Shown: positions 11,355 through 21,368, numbered from the stretch's first letter. The stretch: 64,000 nt of DNA from Pseudomonas sp. CROZ-RG-20F-R04-15 (GCF_022662375.1 NZ_JAKNQL010000004.1:62001-126000), one strand, 5' to 3'. Program-made: numbers and translations. The notes: a model not told the origin generated them from the sequence alone.

Positions 11355-12020
11355 TCAGTTGACGGTACCGCCCTTGGACTCCGCCATGATCTGTCGAATC
11401 GCCCCGACAAACGTCTCCACCGGTTGCCCGCCCGTCACCGCATACTGCCCGTTGAACACCACCGTCGGCACCGAACTCACCCCGCGCTGCAGCCACAGCT
11501 GCTCCTCCTCGCGCACCTCATTGGCAAACTCTTCCGACGCCAGAACCGCCTCCGCACGCTGGCGATCCAGCCCGACACTTTCAGCGATCTGCACCAGTTG
11601 CTGATGATCCGACGGATTGCCACCATCGCTGAAATAGGCTTTGAACAATGCCTCTTTCAGCGGCAATTGCAGACCTTCAAGCCCCGCCCAATGCAGCAAG
11701 CGGTGTGCATCGAAGGTGTTGTAGATGCGGCTGTTGCCGTCGGTGCGGAAAGCAAAACCAAGTTCGGCACCCCGGGCGCGGATCGCTTCGCGGTTCTTCT
11801 GCGACTGCTCAGGCGTCGAACCGTATTTCTCCTGAATATGTTCGGCAATGTTCTGCCCGTCGACGCCCATTTTCGGATTCAGCTCGAACGGCTGAAAACG
11901 GATCTCGGCCTGCACTTCGTTGCGCAGGATTTCCAACGCTTCGAGCAAGCCATACAAACCAACGACGCACCACGGGCAGGAGACGTCGCTGACAAAGTCG
12001 ATTTTCAAGGCAGAACTCAT
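11355..12020 (-). CDS. DsbA-family (FrnE-like) oxidoreductase
   Basis: 221 residues, thioredoxin fold of the DSBA/FrnE type. The redox-active CPWC is at residues 15-18 (SDVSCPWCVVG), the helical insertion includes AHRLLHWAGLEGLQLPLKEA, and the cis-proline loop is SSVPTVVFNG. There is no signal peptide, so it is cytoplasmic. FrnE-like proteins have been linked to polyketide isomerisation or oxidative-stress disulfide chemistry; the substrate here is unknown. The ATG at 12020 is preceded by GAGGTG. It is convergent with glpM. Confidence 0.88.
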   Translation of the reverse strand: MSSALKIDFVSDVSCPWCVVGLYGLLEALEILRNEVQAEIRFQPFELNPKMGVDGQNIAEHIQEKYGSTPEQSQKNREAIRARGAELGFAFRTDGNSRIYNTFDAHRLLHWAGLEGLQLPLKEALFKAYFSDGGNPSDHQQLVQIAESVGLDRQRAEAVLASEEFANEVREEEQLWLQRGVSSVPTVVFNGQYAVTGGQPVETFVGAIRQIMAESKGGTVN

Positions 12021-12090
12021 CACACACCTCGCGGGGGGAAATCGTGCGGGAAAGTTTGCACGATACACCCCGGCCGGATTTTGTGGTGCC

Positions 12091-12162
12091 CCCTTCGCGA
12101 GCAAGCTCGCTCCCACAGGGGGACGCATTGCAAATGTGGGAGCGAGCCTGCTCGCGAAGGGG
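12091..12162. repeat. REPIN, reversed arrangement
   Basis: Here the REP halves point the other way from most copies in the window. CCCTTCGCGAGCAAGCTCGC (then TCCCACAGGG) comes first, followed after about 13 bp by TGTGGGAGCGAGCCTGCTCG (then CGAAGGGG), so the GTGGGAG ends face inward. It lies between two genes on the minus strand. Confidence 0.88.
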
Positions 12163-12185
12163 CCATCACCACCGCCAACTTTCGG

Positions 12186-13220
12186 TTACAGCAAATTCCC
12201 GCCCACCGCCGGCTCGATCTGCGCCCAGTGCGAAGTGTCTTCACGATGCGCCTGCAGATACGGCAACACCGCCGCCAATAACGGCTCCTTGAACGCCTCC
12301 TGAAAACGATGGGCCAATCCCGGAATCAGCTTCAACTGGCTGCCGCGAATGTGCGCTGCCAGATGCACGCCGTGCATCACCGGCAGCAACGGATCCGCCG
12401 TGCCATGCACCACCAGCGTCGGCACCCGCAACTGGTTGAGCAACGCCACACGGCTCGGTTCGGCGAGGATCGCCATGATCTGCCGCTTCACGCCTTCCGG
12501 GTTGAATGCACGGTCATACGACAGCGCGGCCTGATGCAGCAAGACCTGCCGATCATCGGTGACCGCCGGGCTGCCCAGTGCCGCCAGCAGATCGGCCTGT
12601 TGCTCCAGTGCCACCTGACGATTCGGCGCACCGCGTCGCGACAGTAACTGCACCAGCGCCGCACTCGGTGCCGGCAAACCTTCGGCACCGGAACTGGTCA
12701 TGATCAGCGTCAGACTCTCGACCCGCTGTGGCGCCATCGCCGCCATGTGCTGGGCGATCATTCCGCCCATGCTTGCGCCCAGTACGTGAAATTGCTCGAT
12801 GTGCAACGCGTCCATCAGACCCAACGCATCATCGGCCATGTCGGTCAGGCTGTACGGCGCCGCCACCGGCAGACCGAGCTTGTAGCGCAACACTTCAAAG
12901 GTCAGATTGGCTTCCACCGGCGCCTGACGCCAGGTCGACAGGCCGACGTCGCGGTTGTCGTAGCGAATCACCCGAAAGCCCTGCTGACACAGTGCAACCA
13001 CCACTTCGTCAGGCCAGTGGATCAGCTGCCCACCCAGACCCATGACCAGCAACAACGCCGGATCCGATGCGCGACCGATGCTCTGGTAAGCAATGCTCAC
13101 CTGCTGCAGATCAACGTGCTCGGTCGGTACATCCACGTCGCAGCGCGCCGCCGCCCAAGTCGACGGACCGAAAAAAATCGCGGCCAACAAAGCCGCGACA
13201 GACAAAAAAACCTTAGCCAT
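12186..13220 (-). CDS. Exported alpha/beta-fold hydrolase
   Basis: 344 residues. A signal peptide spans residues 1-23 ([17 protein letters not shown], cleavage around STWA-AARC). The hydrolase fold shows [13 protein letters not shown] (oxyanion strand), [14 protein letters not shown], the nucleophile elbow [17 protein letters not shown], an acid in [12 protein letters not shown] and the histidine in GLAHRFQE. The substrate cannot be told. The ATG at 13220 is chosen because it begins the signal peptide. It is transcribed divergently from the giant gene downstream. A hydrolase at this place, between glpM and metR, is also my recollection of the P. aeruginosa order. Confidence 0.85.
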   Translation of the reverse strand: MAKVFLSVAALLAAIFFGPSTWAAARCDVDVPTEHVDLQQVSIAYQSIGRASDPALLLVMGLGGQLIHWPDEVVVALCQQGFRVIRYDNRDVGLSTWRQAPVEANLTFEVLRYKLGLPVAAPYSLTDMADDALGLMDALHIEQFHVLGASMGGMIAQHMAAMAPQRVESLTLIMTSSGAEGLPAPSAALVQLLSRRGAPNRQVALEQQADLLAALGSPAVTDDRQVLLHQAALSYDRAFNPEGVKRQIMAILAEPSRVALLNQLRVPTLVVHGTADPLLPVMHGVHLAAHIRGSQLKLIPGLAHRFQEAFKEPLLAAVLPYLQAHREDTSHWAQIEPAVGGNLL

Positions 13221-13436
13221 GAAAAACACCGAAACGCAGAACCCCAGTAGAGCGCGAGTCTGATGAAGTTTGTACAAGCGCGCTGCCACAGTTCCATGAC
13301 AGTTTGATGAAGAGTGCCGAGCGGTCAGGCAGGGGGGTGGCAAACAATATCTATATACCGCCAACGTCCTGCGCAATTTGCCTTGAATGACGCGCACCGG
13401 AGCGGATCCGCCGCTCCCCTTGCGAGTCATGCCACC

Positions 13437-16400
13437 ATGCCTGATCAGAGCACCCGCGCTTTACCCTCCGCGCCATCACCGACGCTGAAAACATCCACTC
13501 GGTTGGCGAAAATCACCGATGACAGCCTCGCCCTGCAAGCATCCAGACGCTGGCAGGACAGCAGCGACGGCTTGCGTGAACTGTATGCAGCCAGCCCTGG
13601 GCTGCGCGATAGCCTCAATGAGCTGTTGCAGGAAAAGTTGCAACTTGACGGTGAGAAAACCGCGCTGCGCTTTGCCGCTACCGCCGATCATCCCGAGCAC
13701 CTTGTCAGCCTCACCGAGGCCTGTGCGTTTGTCCTGCAACAGCCGACGCTGGACGTCACGCTCGACCAGCGCTGCCAGGTCACCGGTCTGGTTGCCGATC
13801 ACCCACTGTTCGCCTTGAAACCGCTGCAAGTGCTCGAAAAGCTCAAAGCGCTTGATCCGCAGCAGTTCCACGCCACGCGCTGGGCAAGTTTCTGGGAGGC
13901 GCGAGCACCGCATACGGCAGTGTCGCGGCGAGAACGCTGCCTGCAGTTCTATCGTGAACACCTGGAAGCCACAGCCGACATGGCGCTCGCCCGTCGCACG
14001 ATCACCGCGCAACAGCTCAAACCCCTGCAGCAAATCCTCGACAGCGCCTGCGGAGCGCTGCTGCTGGACGGTCAGCCCATTCATACGCAACAGCTGGCGC
14101 TGCTGTTGAGCAATGGCAGCAAAGTCAAACTCGCGGGGGCTTGGGTGATCAGCGTGGATGATCCGGCATCTGCCAGTCCTTTGCTCTATTTGCCCAGCCG
14201 CTCCGTGCCCGTGCAGTTTTTCAAGACGCGCAAAGAGATGGAAAACTGGCTGTCCCGCCAGGGACTGGTGCCAACCGGCCTGTCTGGTGAACATCTGCGT
14301 TTTGCATACACCACGGTCTTTGATCCGGTCGTCAGCGGTTCAAGCGATCTGTTCGCAACTCGACAACAAGCGCAGATCAGCGCGTTGTGCAATACAAACA
14401 AAGGCAAGCCCGGGCTGATGGAGCACGGCGCACAATCGCTGGTGCAGGTCGATCAGCTGGATCGCCAGCGCGGCACCGCGAGCATCGTCGCCTCTGCGCC
14501 GTCCGTCAGCCATCAACTGTCCACTGTCGAACCCGATCAAAAACCGCTGTTCGGCGGCCTGTCGGCGGGGATTGCGCTGGGTGTACGCCTGGCAGCCATC
14601 AAGCGCGAGCGGGAAGCGCTCGACACACTGCTGGAGAACGACCACGACGGAGCACACAAGAAGACCTGCCAGGACGCACTCAACGCCATTGAAGCCGCTG
14701 AGCAAGCCTGCGACAAAGCGCTGAACGACTTGCTTTATCAGGTGCAAATATCCGACCTGAGCAGCAGCCACAAAGACTTCACCGCGCTTCATCAGGCGCA
14801 CAAAGACGGTTTGTACGCCGACGCCAAACTGCAATTGGCGCTGGGCCATCTCGATACCGATCAGCACACACGGCTCACAACCGTGCTGGACAACGCCGGC
14901 GCCAACCAGACAAATGCTGACGTGAGCGTGGCCAGCCTCACCCTGTCGATGACCGAAACGGTTGGTGGAACCACTGCCGTACAAACCGAAAAACTCAAGG
15001 GAGCCTTTGTCATCACGCAGCCAGGCGCCTTGGCAGACCGCGACTCGACAGACAGTCTGCTGCTCTACTGGCCAGGCAGCGGCGGCGGTTTGCAGGCGTT
15101 CGCCAACCGTCGGCGGCTGGAGCGCGAGGCGTTCATGATTGAGGACCACACGCCCGAACTGACCCTGCAACTGAACACGATGACCACGGACCCGTTGCAT
15201 GCCGGTCTGGATGAACTGCTCGACGATTACAAGTCAAAAGCCACCCCGCTCAGCGGCAAAGCCGAGCAGGCCGACGCGCTGGAAATCCTCCGCGAAAACA
15301 GCTGTGCTGCTTTGCAGGTGCCGGTACACGCCGCCAGAAGCCTGGCGTTTGCCCATGTGCTGGAACAGGATCGCAGTGCCACGCTCGCCGAGCATCTGCC
15401 GGACTGGCTGATCAACCTCAACAGTGGTGAACGCAGCGCGCTGAAAAAAAACCTCGAGGCGTACATCGCGGCGATGCGCAAGAGCCACCAGCTCATGACC
15501 CTTGCGCTGGAGCCGCGTGACGACTTTACCCGCAAGCACCTGTACGCGCGGCTGCGCAAGGATTTCTCCCTCGAGGGCGATTTTTCGGTAGAAGTCGAGC
15601 TGCCCGATTCGACCCGTACGGAACCCCATTATGAATCCGGCCCCGGCGGCCATCGAAAAACCACGGTCATCGTGCCCGGCGCGACGCGCAGCAAAATGCC
15701 GCTCGAAGATCTCGCTCAACTCAACATCGACAATGTCCAATCAGTGCTCAATGACTCACTGTCGCAACGCTTGATTTTCCTGCGAACGGAGGTCCGCGCA
15801 ACTCACAAGACAGATCGCAGCCGCCTGCTTAACGGCATCAATCTGACCTATTTGCGCAAAGCGCTGCCGGAACTGGACTTGCCCAAGGTCTATGAGCAGA
15901 AAATCCGCGACGCCTTCATCGGCACTACGACCGAGCCAGTGTTCGTCAAGGAGCATCGCCGGGAAAGCCTGATTGAGCCCTGGCGCCTGATGCTCACGAT
16001 CCAGGCTGAAAGCGCACGCCGGCGCAAGCACATCAGCAACGAGGAGGCCGCGACGCTGAACACCGCCATCGCGGCCAGCACTGCGCAAGCGTGGAATGTC
16101 GACGGCAAGCGCATCGCGCTGCTGCCAGTGTCCCTGAAAGTGGGCGGCAAAGACACGCCGCGTGAAGGCCCCGTCACGCTGTCGGGAGTGACGTTCATCG
16201 AAGAACAGGTCAGCGGGGTGACCCTGCTGTATCTGCCCGAAAGCCCCGACGAGCAGTTTTTGCGCCGCTACGACAACCTCGAAGCCGCGCGCAAAGGCCT
16301 GTTCAGGTTATGCACGAGCGACAAATGGGTGACTTGGCTGGCCGGCCGAACCCTGCACGGTAACGTCAAGGCGCATGTGGGGCGGATCCATCAGGCCGTG

Positions 16401-18995
16401 GCAAAGAACTTCGATGCCCTCATCGAAATTGGTGAGCGCTGGCCACAAACCACCTCCCTGGCCGCGCATCTACTCGACGCGCACATGGGCCGTTTGGTTG
16501 AGGCCCATCGCGGCAGCTCGCGCTCCAATGACGAGTTGTTCTTCGAGCGCCATGCATTGAAGGGTCCGCGCGCCTTCAACTACATCTTGATGGCGATCGG
16601 CATGGTGCCCTTCGTCGGCACTGCGCTGGCCCTTTATCAAGCCTGGACGGCGGCCAATCAGGCGACGGCCGCGTTCTTGCGCGGCGAGGTGGGCGATGGT
16701 CTGGCGGAAATCGAATCGATGTTGCTGTCGTTGATCGACGCCCTGATGGATGTGCTTCCGGGTGAAGCCATCGCCTCGACGCTGTCGCGGACCAGCCGCG
16801 CGCTGACCCGGACGCGTCAGCTTAATCAACTGATTGGCAATGTGGCCACCCTGCAGGGCAAAACCCGGCGGCAGGCCAGACACGTATTGGCACGCTTCGC
16901 CGATTACGACTATGAAAAGCCGCTTTCCCTGTCGAGCGTACAGCCCGCGACTCATGGTCTCTACCGCAATATCTACCGGCATGCCGACGGCGATTTCATC
17001 GAACGCCAGGGACGTCTTTACCAGGTGGAACTCAGCAACGATTCACGCAGTTGGCGGTTGTCCGGCAACTCGCGCAAAACCTACAAACAGCCGATTGCCC
17101 TGGATGAAAGCGGACACTGGGACACCTGGTTTGGGGTCTACGGCACCACGCTCGAAGGCGGTGCGCTGGGCGGTGGCAATGTCGCCGGACACCTGGCCGA
17201 TGTCCTTGACCCTTACTGGCCACCGGTCATTCGGCAACGCTTGCCGCGCTGGTGGGCCGACCGCGCATTTCGCCGTCAACTGCAATTGACCGATGAGTCC
17301 GAACGCCTTACCGATCTGGCCGACGCAAGAATCCCGCTAAGCAAGAAAGCCATCGACAGTTACGAAGATGCCAGCCTTGCCGACCGCCACGCATTGCGGG
17401 CGGCCTCCGAAGCCGCCTGCCTCGAAGATATCCGTCTGGAGAGCCGGCGCTATGAGGTTCTGGAAGAACTGAGGCCGCTGACACAGAAAAAAAAGCGTCA
17501 ATCCGTTAAGGACAGTCAGAGTGAGGTCGCGATGAAACTGACCGAACGATACTGGCAGCGCGCTTCACATGTTTCCGACAGCATTGTTCCGGTGACGGAC
17601 CGCATTAACGAGTTGAGCACGACGTTGAACGCCTTGCCGAGCCAAGCGTTGCCAGAGCGTTTGAGGATGCTGGAAGAGGTCCGCGTGCTGCGGGTCGAAT
17701 ACCTGAAAAAGCTCGATCAGCAGCAGGAAGTCAAAGCGCTTGCCAACCATTGGTATGCGCGGGTCAGTATAAAAGCCGACAAGACCCATCTCGTCGAGTT
17801 TGTCGAAGAAATGAACACCCTGTACAGCGATGCCAATCTGCTCTACGTGCGAGCAACCCAACGCTTGGAAGCCGTCAAGAATCACGCCCATCACAGAGAG
17901 GTTTCCTGGTTTTATCTGCTGCAACGAGCGTCCAGACTTCGCGCCGATGTGTACCGCGCGGTGGAAACGCAGTATGACCTGCCGAAAATCATCACCACGC
18001 CGGCACAACGCAGTCAGATTCTGCAGAACTGCGCCGATCTGTACACCCGCTTTCGTCTGCAAATGAAAGTCTGGACGGCCAGCTATCCACAGCATTTCCA
18101 TATGGATATGGTTGAACCGTTGCTCAACGATCTGGAGAAAATGACCAGCCGTGCCCTCGCCGAAGTGAAGACACCGAGCAAAGCGAAAACCTCAGGCGAG
18201 GCAGCTCAACGGGTGTTCACGACCACGGATGACAATCTGTTGTACGGCGTTGAAAAATGGGATTCAAAGACGCAAAGACGCCTGTATGAGCGCAGACTTC
18301 GCGAGGGCATCGTCGAAATCTGGGAAGAAGGCGCCGATGGCAAGGCTCGCCTGCTCACCCCGGGCAATGCTGAAACGCCGGCAACCACGCCAACGGCGCT
18401 TGCCGATCTGGTGACAGACGCACAACAGCGTCTGGACGCTCAAGTGACTTACCGCGCAACGGTTGAGAGCAACGCCGACCGGGGCATGCTGCCCGTCGAT
18501 CTGCAACACATGATGGACAGCCAGGCCGCAGAGCTCAACACTCGGGCCGATCGCATCGCGGCGGTATCGGCCGAGCACCCGATCATCGTGCAATTGCGTG
18601 ACAAGGCTGACGACTTGATCGCTGCCGGGCGTACCCTGCGCACGCAACGTACGATGAGCGTGGCAAAGCCTACCGACGGCATGCTCGATGACCTCATCGC
18701 CCAGAACGCTGTGGAAATCCGCAAACCCCGTCCGATCAAACAGCTCGGCAAGCGCCATGGCGAAAACGACTACATGCAGGAATATGAAATCTGGGACATC
18801 ACCGCAGCACCGGCCCGGCTGCTGTGGTACGCCCACTTCCACTACTCCAGCGCAGCGCCGGTATTCAGGCAATTCGAGAAAGCGCACTTGAAACTGCCGG
18901 CGCATCGATATCTGACCCATGCCGATAAAGCCGATCTGCCGTACTCCGATATCGGGCCGCGTTCGATTGTTCTGGGGCATTTCGAGGGACTCTGA
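13437..18995 (+). CDS. Giant toxin-like protein A (DUF6543/dermonecrotic-toxin type), unknown C-terminal domain
   Basis: 1852 residues with no signal peptide. A module of the form L-x-G-x-x-x-I ... LLYLP ... F/Y-x-x-x-x-x-x-E/A appears three times: about residues 230-276 (PLLYLPSRSVPVQFF), 519-568 (SLLLYWPGSGGGLQAF) and 914-958 (TLLYLPESPDEQFLRRYDNL). A hydrophobic segment follows at 1042-1120 (FNYILMAIGMVPFVGTALAL, then SLIDALMDVLPG), which could insert in a membrane. Next comes a block with GRLYQVELSNDSRSWRL and YKQPIALDESGHWDT that protein C also has, then a long charged helical region (about 1290-1620). The last 230 residues, containing QEYEIWDITAAPARLLWYAH, match no catalytic family I know. 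The ATG at 13437 lacks a clear RBS; the frame is open from 13314. It interrupts the hydrolase-metR neighbourhood. Function inferred: effector or toxin. Confidence 0.7.
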   Translation: MPDQSTRALPSAPSPTLKTSTRLAKITDDSLALQASRRWQDSSDGLRELYAASPGLRDSLNELLQEKLQLDGEKTALRFAATADHPEHLVSLTEACAFVLQQPTLDVTLDQRCQVTGLVADHPLFALKPLQVLEKLKALDPQQFHATRWASFWEARAPHTAVSRRERCLQFYREHLEATADMALARRTITAQQLKPLQQILDSACGALLLDGQPIHTQQLALLLSNGSKVKLAGAWVISVDDPASASPLLYLPSRSVPVQFFKTRKEMENWLSRQGLVPTGLSGEHLRFAYTTVFDPVVSGSSDLFATRQQAQISALCNTNKGKPGLMEHGAQSLVQVDQLDRQRGTASIVASAPSVSHQLSTVEPDQKPLFGGLSAGIALGVRLAAIKREREALDTLLENDHDGAHKKTCQDALNAIEAAEQACDKALNDLLYQVQISDLSSSHKDFTALHQAHKDGLYADAKLQLALGHLDTDQHTRLTTVLDNAGANQTNADVSVASLTLSMTETVGGTTAVQTEKLKGAFVITQPGALADRDSTDSLLLYWPGSGGGLQAFANRRRLEREAFMIEDHTPELTLQLNTMTTDPLHAGLDELLDDYKSKATPLSGKAEQADALEILRENSCAALQVPVHAARSLAFAHVLEQDRSATLAEHLPDWLINLNSGERSALKKNLEAYIAAMRKSHQLMTLALEPRDDFTRKHLYARLRKDFSLEGDFSVEVELPDSTRTEPHYESGPGGHRKTTVIVPGATRSKMPLEDLAQLNIDNVQSVLNDSLSQRLIFLRTEVRATHKTDRSRLLNGINLTYLRKALPELDLPKVYEQKIRDAFIGTTTEPVFVKEHRRESLIEPWRLMLTIQAESARRRKHISNEEAATLNTAIAASTAQAWNVDGKRIALLPVSLKVGGKDTPREGPVTLSGVTFIEEQVSGVTLLYLPESPDEQFLRRYDNLEAARKGLFRLCTSDKWVTWLAGRTLHGNVKAHVGRIHQAVAKNFDALIEIGERWPQTTSLAAHLLDAHMGRLVEAHRGSSRSNDELFFERHALKGPRAFNYILMAIGMVPFVGTALALYQAWTAANQATAAFLRGEVGDGLAEIESMLLSLIDALMDVLPGEAIASTLSRTSRALTRTRQLNQLIGNVATLQGKTRRQARHVLARFADYDYEKPLSLSSVQPATHGLYRNIYRHADGDFIERQGRLYQVELSNDSRSWRLSGNSRKTYKQPIALDESGHWDTWFGVYGTTLEGGALGGGNVAGHLADVLDPYWPPVIRQRLPRWWADRAFRRQLQLTDESERLTDLADARIPLSKKAIDSYEDASLADRHALRAASEAACLEDIRLESRRYEVLEELRPLTQKKKRQSVKDSQSEVAMKLTERYWQRASHVSDSIVPVTDRINELSTTLNALPSQALPERLRMLEEVRVLRVEYLKKLDQQQEVKALANHWYARVSIKADKTHLVEFVEEMNTLYSDANLLYVRATQRLEAVKNHAHHREVSWFYLLQRASRLRADVYRAVETQYDLPKIITTPAQRSQILQNCADLYTRFRLQMKVWTASYPQHFHMDMVEPLLNDLEKMTSRALAEVKTPSKAKTSGEAAQRVFTTTDDNLLYGVEKWDSKTQRRLYERRLREGIVEIWEEGADGKARLLTPGNAETPATTPTALADLVTDAQQRLDAQVTYRATVESNADRGMLPVDLQHMMDSQAAELNTRADRIAAVSAEHPIIVQLRDKADDLIAAGRTLRTQRTMSVAKPTDGMLDDLIAQNAVEIRKPRPIKQLGKRHGENDYMQEYEIWDITAAPARLLWYAHFHYSSAAPVFRQFEKAHLKLPAHRYLTHADKADLPYSDIGPRSIVLGHFEGL

Positions 18996-19020
18996 ATCCA
19001 CATCACACAAACACCCGGCA

Positions 19021-19042
19021 CGGCTGGCAGATCTGCCAGCCG
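19021..19042. terminator. Perfect 22-bp palindrome after toxin A
   Basis: CGGCTGGCAGA directly abuts its reverse complement TCTGCCAGCCG, 26 bp after the gene's stop codon. There is no T run, so it is either a weak or Rho-assisted terminator or a protein-binding palindrome. The position after a 5.6-kb gene favours a 3' end structure. Confidence 0.5.
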
Positions 19043-19186
19043 CACCGCACCTTTCAGAACGAGCGGGAGAGTCGCCGGGCGCTCGACCAAGCTGTCTGAT
19101 GCCGGGCTAATATCGACAGCCCGACCAACATGAGACAAACTCAACGCCTATGCATTGATCACAAGTTTTCCTCATGGAGTCCCGCA

Positions 19187-20104
19187 GTGCTTGAAATCCG
19201 TCACCTGAAAACCCTGCATGCCCTGCGCGAAGCCGACAGTCTGGTGGACGCCGCCGATCGCTTGCACCTGACGCAATCAGCGCTGTCGCACCAGTTCAAG
19301 GAGCTCGAGGAACGCCTGGGCATGGCCTTGTTCGTGCGCAAGACCAAACCGGTGCGTTTCACCAGCGCCGGTTTGCGTCTGCTGCAACTGGCTGACGCAA
19401 CCCTGCCGCTGCTGCGCGCTGCCGAGCGCGATATCGGTCGTCTGGCCGGTGGCACCGCCGGGCGTCTGCACATGGCCATCGAATGCCACAGCTGCTTTCA
19501 GTGGCTGATGCCGACCATCGACCAGTTCCGCGATGCCTGGCCGGAAGTCGAACTCGACCTCGCCTCGGGTTTCTCGTTTGCGCCGCTGCCGGCGCTGGCC
19601 CGTGGCGATCTGGATCTGGTGGTGACGTCCGACCCGCTGGAAATCGCCGGCATCACTTATGTGCCGCTGTTCACCTACGAAGCGATGCTCGCCGTGGCCA
19701 ACCAGCACGCACTGGCCAGCAAACCGTACATTGTCCCGGAAGACCTGCTGACGGAAACGCTGATCACCTACCCGGTGGAACGCGATCGCCTCGACATCTT
19801 CACGCGTTTTCTCGAACCTGCCGACATCGAACCGGCCCAGGTGCGCACCTCGGAACTGACGGTGATGATGATGCAACTGGTCGCCAGCGGCCGCGGCGTC
19901 TGCGGCATGCCGCACTGGGCGCTGCACGAATACAGCTCGCGCGGCTACGTGAAGGGCAAACGGCTGGGGGAAAAAGGCTTGTTCGCGACGTTGTACGCGG
20001 CGATCCGCACCGACATGCTCGATGCACCGTACATGCGCGATTTCCTGCTGACGGCCAAGGACACCTCGTTTTCGACCCTGGACGGTGTCAGCGCCGTGCG
20101 CTGA
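19187..20104 (+). CDS. metR: LysR-family regulator of methionine biosynthesis
   Basis: 305 residues, GTG start with GGAG eight bases upstream; the family start is MLEIRHLKTLHALREADSLV. The N-terminal winged HTH covers residues 1-60 (AADRLHLTQSALSHQFKELE). The effector domain contains IECHSCFQWLMPTIDQFRDA, ARGDLDLVVTSDP and ASGRGVCGMPHWAL, all typical of MetR, which uses homocysteine as coinducer to activate metE/metH-type genes. No metE is in the window. TGAGACAAACTCA at 19131-19143 resembles the MetR consensus TGAA-N5-TTCA and may mediate autoregulation. Confidence 0.88.
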   Translation: MLEIRHLKTLHALREADSLVDAADRLHLTQSALSHQFKELEERLGMALFVRKTKPVRFTSAGLRLLQLADATLPLLRAAERDIGRLAGGTAGRLHMAIECHSCFQWLMPTIDQFRDAWPEVELDLASGFSFAPLPALARGDLDLVVTSDPLEIAGITYVPLFTYEAMLAVANQHALASKPYIVPEDLLTETLITYPVERDRLDIFTRFLEPADIEPAQVRTSELTVMMMQLVASGRGVCGMPHWALHEYSSRGYVKGKRLGEKGLFATLYAAIRTDMLDAPYMRDFLLTAKDTSFSTLDGVSAVR

Positions 20105-20123
20105 TTCAAGTACAGCGCGACCT

Positions 20124-20217
20124 CTGTGGGAGCGAGCCTGCTCGCGAATGCAATCGGTCAGTTGCCAACATTGCTGACTGACACATCGCTTTCGCGAGCA
20201 GGCTCGCTCCCACAGGG
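20124..20217. repeat. REPIN after metR
   Basis: TGTGGGAGCGAGCCTGCTCG, then GCGAATGCAATCGG, and the inverted partner GCGAGCAGGCTCGCTCCCAC ending in AGGG, about 95 bp in total, between convergent genes. The spacer contains GTTGCCAACATTGCTGACTG. Confidence 0.9.
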
Positions 20218-20229
20218 ATCAGGGTGATA

Positions 20230-20727
20230 TCAGATCTCGCGCCACATGTGGATCTTGTCGAAATAATCTTCGTCCACCCGCACCGCCAGCGGTTCGAGGC
20301 CGAACTGGATAAAGCCGCAGCGCTGATAAAGCTTGAGTGCGGCGTCATTGCCAGCCGTGACGGTCAACTGGATGAGTTTTAACGCCGGGTGGATCTGCGC
20401 TTCGGCAATGGCCGCTTGCACCAGTTCGAAGCCCAGACCGTGCTGGCGAAAATCCGCCGAAACGTACATACCGAACAGCGTCGCCTTATGGCGGGCCTTC
20501 TCGCGTGGCTCGAAAGCCAGGCCGACGATGCCGGCCAACGTGCCTGCTTCGAACGCGCCAAGCACCACATCGAGTGTGCTGGTCAGGCGCCCTTCCCACC
20601 AGCTCAATGGCATCACCGCGCGTTCACGGACGCTGGAGGTGAACGCCTGCGGATGACGGTCGTAGGCTTCGAGCATCAGTTCCCGGTAAGCCAGGGCATG
20701 CGTGGCGTCCAGCCGTTCGATCCACAT
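20230..20727 (-). CDS. GNAT-family N-acetyltransferase
   Basis: 165 residues. The acetyl-CoA-binding core motif A is seen in LFGMYVSADFRQHGLGFELV (R/Q-x-x-G-x-G/A variant QHGLGF), and motif B in LIQLTVTAGNDAALKLYQRC followed by GFIQFG. The acceptor substrate cannot be predicted. The ATG at 20727 lies 2 bp after the stop of the LysE-type gene, so the two are co-transcribed. Confidence 0.88.
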   Translation of the reverse strand: MWIERLDATHALAYRELMLEAYDRHPQAFTSSVRERAVMPLSWWEGRLTSTLDVVLGAFEAGTLAGIVGLAFEPREKARHKATLFGMYVSADFRQHGLGFELVQAAIAEAQIHPALKLIQLTVTAGNDAALKLYQRCGFIQFGLEPLAVRVDEDYFDKIHMWREI

Positions 20728-20729
20728 GT

Positions 20730-21368
20730 TCAAGCCGTCCTGCGTTGTTCAAGCATCAGGCGCACGGCCAGACCCGTCAGCACAAATCCCATGCAATAAC
20801 GCTGCAGCATCAGCCACGTCGGGTTGCGCACGAACCACGACGCGATGCCCGCCGCGAACAGCGCGATCAGCAAATTGACGCAGAAACTGACGCTGATCTG
20901 GGTCAGGCCGAGAACGATGCTTTGGCTGAACACCGAGCCGTGTTCCGGGGTAATGAACTGCGGAAAAACAGACAGATAAAACACGGCGATTTTCGGATTC
21001 AGGGCGCTGGTGAGAAAGCCCATGGTGATCAGTTTTCGCGAGGAATCGGCAGGCAATTGCTGCGCCTCGAAGGGCGAGCGCGCACCCGGCTTCAGCGCTT
21101 GCCAGGCCAGCCACAGCAGGTACAGCGCGCCGGCCCATTTCAATACTTCGTAAGCCATTGGCACCGCCAGGAACACGGCGGTCAAACCGGCTGCCGCCGC
21201 AAACAGATGCACAAAGAACCCCGCCACCACGCCGAGCAACGACGTGACCCCGGCCTTGCGTCCCTGACAGATCGAACGCGAGATCAGATAGATCATGTTC
21301 GGCCCCGGTGTCAGCACCATCAACAAGGCAGCGGCAGCGAAGATCAGCAAGTCTTGCAGCGGGATCAT
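20730..21368 (-). CDS. LysE/RhtB-family amino acid exporter
   Basis: 212 residues with about six hydrophobic helices. The family signature is at the N-terminus: LLMVLTPGPNMIYLISRSIC (TPGPN motif), then QGRKAGVTSLLGVVAGFFVH. The C-terminal helix is WLMLQRYCMGFVLTGLAVRL. It exports amino acids or their derivatives from the cytoplasm; the substrate is unknown. It is first in a small operon with the GNAT gene. Confidence 0.9.
   Translation of the reverse strand: MIPLQDLLIFAAAALLMVLTPGPNMIYLISRSICQGRKAGVTSLLGVVAGFFVHLFAAAAGLTAVFLAVPMAYEVLKWAGALYLLWLAWQALKPGARSPFEAQQLPADSSRKLITMGFLTSALNPKIAVFYLSVFPQFITPEHGSVFSQSIVLGLTQISVSFCVNLLIALFAAGIASWFVRNPTWLMLQRYCMGFVLTGLAVRLMLEQRRTA

Noticed and set aside
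13314..13436. N-terminal extension of protein A starting at 13314
   Set aside because: Lies in the divergent promoter region, is low in secondary structure and lacks an RBS; ATG at 13437 preferred, though this start is not certain.
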